From assembly GCA_905221605.1 (NCBI GenBank), contig CAJNDS010000436.1:80001-140978 (forward strand): a stretch of 60,978 bases of DNA. Direction: 5' to 3'. The notes beneath the pieces were generated by a model that saw only the letters and a list, made by a program, of their open reading frames with translations, did no database searches and was not told where the DNA came from. This stretch comes from Symbiodinium natans (lineage: Eukaryota > Sar > Dinophyceae > Suessiales > Symbiodiniaceae). A program made the translations under genes and the position numbers. Within the stretch, counting starts at the first letter, position 1, and the number at the start of each line of letters is the position of its first letter. This document shows positions 32,267 to 40,471 of this stretch, in pieces.

Positions 32267-33353
32267 ATGTCTGTGCTTCATATTGCGCCACCAGCGGGCT
32301 CGAGGGCGCCCTCGATCTTTAGGCCTGCAAGCCTTGCTTGCTGCTTTGCCAAGCGATCTGCCCTCTCGGGCTGCGCAAGTTTCTTTGTGGGTGCATCTTC
32401 GGATCTCTCCACGGACTGACGGAGCTCTGCAGACGCCATGCTGTACGCTTCATGTAACAGTCGTCGCATCACTGCCAGTTCTCCTACTGTGGCATCGCGC
32501 TTTAGCATGTCCTTTATGGCCCGTACAAAAGGTCGGGCTGGCCAGGTACATACGAACTACTGAAAGCATACTTTGCAAGAGTGTTGACGCCGGAGTCCAC
32601 GATGAGGTCTTTTCCGCGTCGAGCAAGGAAGATCGGCGCTTGACGATCGACAGCGCAGGCACTGTCAGGATCAAAGGTAAAGAAACCCACCTGAGTGCCG
32701 ACCTGTCGTCCGACTTGCTGTTGCGGTACGCCTTGACACGGCGGGGGCTTGCCTGTGATCAGGCTAATCTCTTGGCCTTTTACCATGACGCGTGGACTGA
32801 GCGGCTGATGAGAGCTCGTCTTGAACCGCCGCCCCCAAACTATGCCCCAATATCGCAAGCGCAGGTCATTGCCGCAGACAGGAAGCTCTGGGTCAAACTA
32901 GCTGAACTCACTCGCGCAGGAGTTCAGGTCACTGCTGCAGGACGCCCTCTTGACGCAGTTTGGGCGCAGGCGTGCGATCATCCGGATGTGTTGCATCTGT
33001 TGCAGCCCATGCCTGTGGCGTGTGGATCGACACCCCTCTTCCGGTTTGGCAAGGGTGAAGGCGCCGAATCCAAAGGGTCGGACAAGTTCAGGGGTGGTCC
33101 TTACGGGCGTGGAAAGGGTGCTGGTAAGTCCAAAGGCGGAGGTTTCGTTCCAAAAGCCTTGGAAGGAGGCGTCAGTTGCGCCACTCAGGGCCATGCGTTG
33201 TGTTTCGGCCACAACCTTGGCACTTGCAAAGAAAAGGTCGAGAGGCAGCGTTGTTCCAAAGGATTGCACTTGTGCTGCTTTCCAGGTTGTTTCGGAAACC
33301 ACAGATTTCTGGATTGCCCAAAGCGCGGTGACAAGCGCGAAGCTGCTGAGTGA
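32267..33353 (+). pseudogene. Alpha gag with an internally inverted N-terminal segment
   Basis: ATG 32267 sits in GCCGCCATG ('MSVLH'). After five codons the plus frame loses sense. The opposite strand from about 32560 down to 32284 instead reads a helical Gag-like sequence ('FVRAIKDMLKRDATVGELAV', 'ERADRLAKQQARLAGLKIEG', 'LEPAGGAI'). Plus-strand gag resumes at about 32545 ('LARYIRTTESILCK', 'NYAPISQAQVIAADRKLWVK', 'DHPDVLHLLQPMP'). The C terminus has a Gly/Lys-rich linker, then 'CFGHNLGTCKEKVERQRC' and a CCHC-like 'CCFPGCFGNHRFLDC'. The simplest reading is an inversion of about 270 bp inside gag. It ends at TGA 33351 and pol continues in frame. Confidence 0.7.
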
Positions 33354-33356
33354 CTA
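33351..33356 (+). promoter_or_regulatory. Candidate stop-codon readthrough site, TGA-CTA (alpha gag/pol)
   Basis: GAG-TGA-CTA-TC, identical to the gamma junction at 18738-18748. The frame stays open into pol. A perfect 14-base palindrome (TGACGGCGCCGTCA, 33382-33395) follows about 28 bases downstream and could fold. Confidence 0.6.
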
Positions 33357-34376
33357 TCAGCTGAGTTGTCGGGGCCTGGGGTGACGGCGCCGTCAGATGG
33401 TGAGGTATTTTCCGTGGACCCATCGTTGGCAGATCGCAAAGAATTGTGCGTTGTGCCGCTGCCTTGTCCAGAAGAGACGAGTAGCGTGTCTGCGCATCGC
33501 AAGGCGGATGCCCAATGCGTTGTTGAAAGCGCATCAATCCCTCTTAGCTCTAAACCATTAGGTAGCCCTCTTGTTGGAGAGGTTGGTGATAGTAGTTCCT
33601 GTTCCCACTGCTGCCTGCGTTCCCGCGAGGTTGATGCGTTCCCGAATTCCACCTCGTGTAGTGAGGTGTTACCTCGCGTTGAAACATCTCTGTCGGATCG
33701 GCCGCGCTTGGGTGGCAAGGGGCAAGTGTCGTGTCAAGTTCCGCGTAAGGGCTTGGTGCTTGAGTTGTGTGCCAGAAGCGCTACACTGTCAAGCTGTTTT
33801 GCAGAAGCTCGGTTTGAAGTGCTCCCTGTTGATCACCAAACCAATCGGTACCATACTCTTGCCAAAACGTGCAATCTGAGCCTCGCCGAGGAGTCGTCTT
33901 GGGAATATCTTCGATGGGTGTGCGAGACTTTCCCAGTGCAGTTTGTTCATGCAGCTCCCCCGCATGGTACTTGCGCCAAGAAGCGAGTGAGCGTGAGGGG
34001 TTTGGATCGTGCGCCTGTCCGTAGCGAAGCCTGGCCGTGGGGTTTCCCTGATCTGTCTAGCGCTGACAGGGCTCGTGTTGATTGCGCCAATGCAATCTTT
34101 AAGGGCTTGGTCAGTTTCATTTCCTTCCTCGATGCCAAGGGCATCTTGTGGTCACTTGAGAACCCCAAAACCTCAATGTTGTGGGAGTTGCCACCTTTGC
34201 GTAGCATACTTGAGAGATCGCATTCTTTCTGCTTGCAGGCGTGTGCGTACGGTGGGCCGCGACCCGGCTGGCGCATGTTTGTGACAAATGTACCAGGCCT
34301 GCGTTCTTTAGCCGCCTCCTGCCCTCGGGGGCACGTGCATCAGCACTTCTTGTGCGAGCGTGGTGGCAGTGAGGAT

Positions 34377-34445
34377 GCGGGTCGAGCCGGAGGGAACCGG
34401 AGGGGCGAAAAGAGGGATCCGATAGAATCCCTTGTTTGGGTAGGT

Positions 34446-34542
<97 letters not shown>

Positions 34543-35058
34543 CTTGACGTGGGAGGTCACGTGTTGCGTACGAGGGGCTCGTCTTTGCTGCGTCGCTTTT
34601 GGTAAGTGCTTTTGGTAAGTGGTGGTTTGCGGTGATTGTCGCGTGGCAGTGCGAAGTGGCCGGACAATGAGGCATGTTTATGCTTGAAGCTGTGTGGCTG
34701 AAGCACAGTGATCTTTGTTTGGCCGGTGTGTAGACCGGGAGCAGAGTGTGGGAGCCGCCCTGATTTTCGATCTCCCGCCCGCCCTTGCCCGATCGAAAAT
34801 CTGGGGCAGGGGCCACCGTTTGTCAGCGACAGGCTGATGGGGGGATACATTTCTGTCAGCGCGCGGCTGATGCATCGTTTGTCAGCTCTTAAGCTGATGT
34901 TACATGTTGGCTAAGCAGGGCTTTTAGCCATGCTGTCAGTGTAGATTCTGGCTGTTTCTACCACCACCTTTCAAAAAGAGAGAGAGCGTTGCGTGCAGTG
35001 GTCTTGTGCGGGGCTACGGGTGTCTGTTGTGTTCAGGGTCCGGATTCGGTAGGATCCC
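34377..35058 (+). mobile_element. MITE-like repeat 'GGGTCGA', copy 2, in pol
   Basis: Same ends as copies 1 and 3. It splits a codon; joining '...GAGGATGC' to 'AAATTATCC' restores reading (EDANYPRP), with a GC dinucleotide on both sides. It holds a CT microsatellite much longer than in the other copies. Confidence 0.9.
34449..34541. repeat. (CT)n microsatellite, about 46 units
   Basis: Uninterrupted CT dinucleotides where copies 1 and 3 of the surrounding repeat have only five or so, so the expansion occurred after this copy inserted. Confidence 0.95.
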
Positions 35059-35576
35059 GCAAATTATCCACGTCCCTTGTGTGTGCAGATCGTTCAACAA
35101 GTTTGTCTGGCTCTTGGTGTACCAGCTTTAGATGAGCCCAGCGCAGCACCTGTACATGCGTCGCATGCAATTACGGTAGCCGCTTGCAAACAGCCGCGGG
35201 GGCGTCATATACCCCCTGTCATGTCAGAATTTGCGGACATCACTTCTTTGGACCTGGATCGAGTCCCGCCTGTGAACACTAAGCGTCGCTTGTTGACTGC
35301 GTGTCGTCATGTGCCAGCCGGCTCCAAGCTGCTGTCTTTTGTCAAAGTGGGGGATGAGCAGGACAGCAGCTTTAGGTGCTTCTTTGGCTGCTATCGCACC
35401 AAGGAAGTGTTTCTGCGTGAGGCCATGCGTCTAGTTCATCCATTCGACAAGTTCCTGCGGGGGGGCGTGGTTCCTTGCCGCTTCAAGGAGGTGGGCCGGA
35501 AAGGAAGGGAGACGCACACTTGCTCGGTTGCGGAGCCCGAGTGCTGTGCGTCTAGCATGGAACCGCCTGCGGTTGG

Positions 35577-35716
35577 GAATTTGGTAGTTCCATGCTAGGA
35601 TGGCTGAAATCAGCTGACTGCTCGATTTGCGCATCCCAGGAAAATGATGCGCAGGGTGTCACGGAGTCGTGAGGGCTGGCGGGTGGGACTTTTGTGTGAA
35701 TACAACTCTAGAGACT
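35577..35716 (+). repeat. 299-bp-class repeat in pol (right part clear)
   Basis: Matches 17822-17961 from 'gggaatttggtagttccatg' to 'aactctagaga'. The left limit is unclear and may reach about 35460, where pol reading ('LVHPFDKFLRG') fails. A short inverted repeat, 'ctagcatggaac' (35551-35562) with 'gttccatgctag' (35588-35599), lies at its start. Confidence 0.7.
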
Positions 35717-37438
35717 GTGTCATGGCCCCGCGTGGATTGCAGCGCGCCGTGCAGAGACTTTAGGCAAATGGACGTCGTGGGCGGCAGATCTTTTGCCCAA
35801 GGATTTGGAGCTGCGTTCGAGTCTTGAGCCCGGGGTTCGTAAAGTGCTCAAGTCAAAGCGTTTGCTGTTGCTTCAGAGGATTGCCGAGGACATTGATTGG
35901 CCTGATGCTGGGCTGTTTCAGCAGATCCAGGAAGGCTTTGAGCTGGTAGGGAATCAAGGGCCCTCGGGCGTCTTTGCAACGGAGTTGCGTCCCGCATCTA
36001 GTAAAATTCATGAAGCCAGCCTTGTTAGGGAAAGTTCGCTCCGCAGATCTTGACGATGATGCGCAGTTGCTGTGGGACAAGACTATGCAAGAAGTGAGCG
36101 AAGGCTTGCTGGAGGGTCCCCTCACAGTGCAGCAAGTCGAAGAGAGATATGGTGGGGCATGGATCCCAGTTCGTCGCTTTGGCGTGTGGCAATCGTCTTC
36201 AGGCAAGCAGAAGCTCCGACCAATTGATGATTATTCGGAAAACAAGGTTAATCTAGCTTTTGGTTACGCTGATAAGATTGATCTGAGAGCTTTAGATCAG
36301 CTTGTTTGCTCGGTGCGTTTGTGGATGCAGCAAGTCCTTGCTGATGGCAAGGTGGCCATTGAGTTGTCGGATGGTTCGTGCCTGCGTGGGTCCATCCATC
36401 CGTGCTGGCGCTCAGAAGAGGGACGGTTGCTCGAGCTCGCCACATTGGACTTGCGTGCAGCTTACAAGCAGTTTCCTCTGTCCCCGAAAAGCCGAGCTTT
36501 GTCCGTCTTAGTGTTGAAGAATCCAGTGTCGAAGGAGGTCGCTTGCTTCGAGGCTAAAGCTCTGCCATTCGGGGGCACAGCAAGCGTTGTGCACTTCAAC
36601 AGAGCCGCAAGGCTGCTGTGGGCCATAGGCCAACACCTGCATGTGTGTTGGCTGAATTTCTTTGACGATTACCCAATCCTGACGCCTAGGGTATTGGCCG
36701 GTTCGACAAAGCAAACACTGAAAGCCCTTGTTGATCTGCTTGGCTTTGATTGCTCTTGGGAGAAGTGGCAGGACTTCTCTACTCGCGCCACAATGCTTGG
36801 GGTGGAAGTTGACCTTAGTGATGTTGCGTCGGTTGGCGTTAGGATTCGCAATAAGGAAGGCAGGGCCGGCCAAGTTGTCTCCACTGTTGAGGAGCTTCTG
36901 CGAAAAGAGAGCGTGCCTGCTCGTGAACTTCTGAGTGTGATGGGACGAATCCAGTTTGCAGATGCCCAAGTTATGGGGCGGACGGGAAGGCTCGCGCTTG
37001 CCGAGATTCGTCGGTGGTCTAGAAACCATGTTGACCGCGTTACCGTAGGGCGTGAGTTGATGGAAGCCTTCGGAGTCCTTACCGACCGGCTCTCAAGTGG
37101 GACGCCTCGCGTTGTGCCTTGTGAACTGCCGAAGCAGCCAGTGTTGGTTTTCACTGACGGGGCTAGTGAGGATGCGTTGCACACTGTAGGCGGGATCCTA
37201 ATAAGGCCTGGGTGTGATGCGCGGTTCTTTGCTTGCCATGTGCCATCTGAGCTTGTGAAGGCTTGGGAGGGCTCGCTGAAGCACCTGATAGGGCCGGTTG
37301 AAACTTGCGCCGCTCTTGTTGCGAGAGCCGTGTGGCACCAGTTCCTGTCGGGCCAAACATACCTGCATTTCATTGATAACGTAGGCAGCCAGGATAGCTA
37401 TGTCAAGGGCACCTCGACGAGCGCTATCATTCGCTCCC

Positions 37439-38012
37439 GCGGGTCGAACCGGAGGGAACCGGAGGGGCGAAAAGAGGGATCCGATAGAATCCCTTGTTTG
37501 GGTAGGTTGTCTCTCTCTCTTGCTTGACGTGGGAGGTCACGTGTTGCGTACGAGGGGCAAGTACTTTTGGTAAGTGGTGGTTTGCGGTGATTGTCGCGTG
37601 GCAGTGCGAAGTGGCCGGACAATGAGGCATGTTTATGCTTGAAGCTGTGTGGCTGAAGCACAGTGATCTTTGTTTGGCCGGTGTGTAGACCGGGAGCAGA
37701 GTGTGGGAGCCGCCCTGATTTTCGATCTCCCGCCCGCCCTTGCCCGATCGGAAATCTGGGCAGGGGCCACCGTTTGTCAGCGACAGGCTGATGGGGGGAT
37801 ACATTTCTGTCAGCGTGCGGCTGATGCATCGTTTGTCAGCTCTTAAGCTGATGTTACATGTTGGCTAAGCAGGGCTTTTAGCCATGCGGTCAGTGTAGAT
37901 TCTGGCTGTTTCTACCACCACCTTTCAAAAAGAGAGAGAGCGTTGCGTGCAGTGGTCTTGTGCGGGGCTAAGGGTGTCTGTTGTGTTCAGGGTCCGGATT
38001 CGGTAGGATCCC
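37439..38012 (+). mobile_element. MITE-like repeat 'GGGTCGA', copy 3, in RNase H
   Basis: Same termini as the other copies, with an internal deletion of about 26 bp after 'acgaggggc'. It is inserted exactly between codons 37438-37440 and 38013-38015 of pol. Confidence 0.9.
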
Positions 38013-38255
38013 TGTTAGTCTCCATTAGTCTCCTATGAGAGGATTGAGTCGAACGGGGCTTCTTGGCCTTGGTTCGCCCGGGTACCGTCAGACTCGAACC
38101 CTTCTGACGAGCCGTCTAGAGGTGTCTTCGACGGTATTGTCAAGGAGCTCGCGGCAAAGCGCGACGTGTGTTTATGTCCCATGACAGGCAGGGAACTTTG
38201 TGACATAACTTCTCAAATTCCTGAAGGTGTCGCGCGAGGTATATGTAAACTGGGG

Positions 38256-38343
38256 GAGCACGGCACCTCGTTGCGCCCCCATCAGAAAAGACGTTGCAGT
38301 CGCTCTGGAGTTTGAGTTCAAGGGTTTTGCTAAGCGGTCAAAA
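38256..38343 (+). repeat. B1 repeat of the alpha element, overlapping the pol end
   Basis: 88 bp from 'gagcacggcacctcgttg' to 'gctaagcggtcaaaa'; identical to B2 at 38589-38676. It includes the last 19 pol codons and the stop. Confidence 0.95.
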
Positions 38344-38521
38344 GATTCTTTGGAAACCGCAGGGTTCGTAGGATATTTTGATTAAGCGAGAGAGGCTGGA
38401 GCCGAGCATGGCAAAACCTCTCTGTGCTACGCATGCGCACTCCTCTTTCTCTGTATGCAGTTGCTCAGCGAATGGGAGGGTGGTGGGAGCTGCTGCGCGG
38501 CAGCTGAGCTCAGAGTGAGCC
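38344..38521 (+). repeat. A2 repeat of the alpha element
   Basis: Second copy of 29812-29987, directly abutting B1 and followed by 'ccgcccgcccgccctacag', the C-rich junction tract. Confidence 0.95.
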
Positions 38522-38588
38522 CCGCCCGCCCGCCCTACAGTTCAGGAGTGCGCTGACCCGAGTGTCAGAACAGCCTAACCCTGCCGTC

Positions 38589-38676
38589 GAGCACGGCACC
38601 TCGTTGCGCCCCCATCAGAAAAGACGTTGCAGTCGCTCTGGAGTTTGAGTTCAAGGGTTTTGCTAAGCGGTCAAAA
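38589..38676 (+). repeat. B2 repeat, right end of the alpha element
   Basis: Copy of B1. The next base (38677) is the third base of the Thr codon begun at 29810-29811 in the host YR gene. Confidence 0.95.
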
Positions 38677-39583
38677 TCGAGATGTTGTTGAGAAAGTTTC
38701 TGCTTCATTGAAACGTGGTGGTCATCGCAGTGCGCGGCAATATTTTTCGCAAGCTCGTCGTCAGCATGTGCTGCACACAGGGAAACAAGTTCCTGCCGAC
38801 GTGGAGTTGTGCGTGCGCGACATGACCAGAAGTCTCGAGCGTGGCCTGGGCGGCCCTGCTCTGAAAGATGCGTTTCGCCTGGAGTCGCTCGAGCTCCCTC
38901 GCCCAGAAGAAGATGTGCCTGTCAGCGCGCGGACGCAGACTACTGTGGTGGTGCTTGGCTGTTGGTTCCTTCTTAGAGAAATCGAAGTTGCGGCTCTGAA
39001 GGTGAAGTACTTTGTGGTTGACGAGAAGTCGCAGACTGTGAGTTTAACGTTGCAGTCCGCGGGGTGCACGTTAGGGCATGAAGTGGGATCCGTGAGTGTT
39101 GAGCGTCCCTACTCTGCGCTTGACTTGGACACAGCGTTTATAGCAGTTCATGCTAGTGTGTGGCGCGAGTGTCATTGCTCGCCGGAAAGCGGGTTACCGC
39201 GGTTCTTGCAGGGTCCCTGCAGTTGTTTTATTCCCACCCTCCCACCTGGGGATGATTGTTCAGCGACCTCAGCTGGATGTTGAAGGCCGGGCGGCAATGA
39301 GATCCACACAGTGAAAAAAGGAGAGATTGCGTGAGTGCTGCCAGAGATTCCTGGCTTCTTGCGACTTGTGCGTAACACGGCTAGGGTCCCAGCAAAACTG
39401 ACACGCTGGGTGACTTGGTGATGCGATGCCATGCGTGCTATTGTCAGGTCATGCCGGCCAACTTGTGCCCTTTCCATGTCGCAAAGGCCTTCGTCAGCCT
39501 GCTCCCGCAAGATCCAGAGGCGCCCGCGTTCTCCAACAGCGAGGGCAGCGTCCTGTCCAGCGAGATGCACGCGCGCGTGCAGT
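38677..39583 (+). pseudogene. Beta-family tyrosine recombinase, C-terminal part, with a further insertion
   Basis: Continues the gene begun at 29387: 'RDVVEKVSASLKRGGHRSAR' parallels 'RDGIEKVAASFKAGGYRSAR' of the YR at 42412, then 'SLERGLGGPALKDAFR' and 'LGCWFLLREIEVAALK' with the first catalytic Arg (LLRE). Reading breaks at about 39061 ('SLTLQSA') and resumes at 39392 ('SKTDTLGDLVMR', 'CHACYCQVMPANLCPFHVAK'), which carries the probable catalytic Lys (SKTD). It ends at TAA 39581. The part with HxxR and the nucleophile Tyr is absent. The gene is dead. Confidence 0.85.
39062..39391 (+). repeat. About 330-bp insertion in the YR gene, related to 1624-1788
   Basis: Begins GGGTGCACG and ends GGCTAGGGTCCC. 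It includes a C-rich tract (39235-39248) and the block shared with 1624-1788. Removal brings SLTLQSA next to SKTDTLGD, as in the intact YR at 42412. Confidence 0.7.
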
Positions 39584-40471
39584 AAAGTGGGATCTACAGC
39601 GCCACGTCATGTAGGTGAGCGACTGCGCGTGTCTGCGTGAGCTTGTTTGTGTGATTGCGTGACTGCTCGCAGTGTTGTGTGCTCACAGTTGCACCTGCTG
39701 GTTAGCAGGCAGTGGGTTGGGCGATAGGCCCAGCATGCCCAGCCAAGTCAGAGTAGGGACATTTTGCTTTTCTGTGAGCGCGATGGATCTTTCGTTGCTG
39801 TGGAACACTGGGTTGCTTGCGCTAGCCGCCCGACACCCCCTAGCGCATGCTCCGAACACTCGGCCACCCGTGCGCGCGTTACACACTTGAGCATGTTGCG
39901 TTGCGCACTTGAGTGTTTAGTTGTCGAGCTTTCAATCTGTTTGCCTGTGTGCTGCTGAAGTCGGCTTCAAGCAGCTGCCGACGAATTGTTGTGTAATGCA
40001 CGTGTGCATGTTAGGACAAGTCGGCACGCTATTGTGAGAAATCTTTGCCTACGAGCAGCGTTGTGTGGCTCAGACAGTCAGAGCCCAAAAAGCCGAGTGC
40101 GGTGCAAAACATGTCGGCGCTGCGTGGTTAGCGTCAGGGACGTCCGCTTTTACATGTTCGGGCGCTGGTGCTGCCGATTGCTCCGACCGCGACTTCGGTG
40201 GCCAGGTCCCCTCCTACGACTACCAATCTGATGGTCGATAAGGCTCCTGTTCGCCCTGCGCCAGTAGATTTTTTTTTCCCCCTATCTTTCGAAACTTGGG
40301 CGAGCTTCTAGAGTGTGTACCGCTGTGGAGGATTGGAAAAGTGCGTGCCCATGATTGGTGCCTGCAAAACTTGACTGCGTGATGGCTTTAGCGCCGCTGC
40401 ATTCACAGCGATTGTGTGCAAGTGCTGTTCTTGAGCTTTGCGCATTTGGTTCAACTTTTGCGTTGTGAGAC
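39584..40471. other. No gene; contains a 118-bp repeat (39993-40110)
   Basis: 39993-40110 is the reverse complement of 55772-55889. There it forms the spacer (A2) between two B repeats of a minus-strand element. Its place upstream of a YR gene fits an A1 repeat. The rest shows no motif. Confidence 0.55.

Larger units (their letters stand above)
33354..38315 (+). pseudogene. Alpha pol: methyltransferase-like domain, RT, RNase H; broken by insertions
   Basis: In frame with gag. After a linker of about 130 residues comes a methyltransferase-like domain (33754-34376): 'LVLELCARSATLSSCF' (SAM motif I), 'LPVDHQTNR', 'HAAPPHGTCAKKR', 'WSLENPKTSMLW'. A MITE-like repeat interrupts it; coding resumes at 35059 ('ANYPRPLCVQIV'). 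A 299-bp-class repeat follows, and coding resumes near 35715 with frameshifts. RT: 'LDLRAAYKQFP', 'ALPFGGTASVVHFNRA', 'NFFDDYP' (about 36657-36674). RNase H: 'FTDGASED', 'VETCAALVA', 'FIDNVGSQ'. A second MITE-like repeat at 37441-38012 falls on a codon boundary; the gene then ends 'ARVPSDSNPSDEPSRG' and stops at 38313. A TAG at 38016 just after that insertion is a further lesion. Confidence 0.85.
29812..38676 (+). mobile_element. Alpha YR retrotransposon with split direct repeats (8.9 kb)
   Basis: Order: A1 (29812-29987), YR (30315-31844), gag (32267-33353), pol (33354-38315, interrupted), B1 (38256-38343), A2 (38344-38521), 67-bp spacer starting C-rich, B2 (38589-38676). A1/A2 differ only by two short indels and B1/B2 look identical, so the insertion is young. 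The host YR sequence resumes at 38677 with no duplicated target bases, as expected of YR-mediated integration (CTCAC^TCGAG). Three later insertions disrupt the interior: two MITE-like repeats (34377-35058, 37439-38012) and a 299-bp-class repeat ending at 35716. The layout matches the Ngaro/PAT type, but with YR first. Confidence 0.85.

Noticed and set aside
29812-38521. A1/A2 as long terminal repeats of a gypsy or copia element
   Set aside because: There is no integrase or protease, no TG...CA ends and no target duplication, and the B repeats show the split layout of YR elements.
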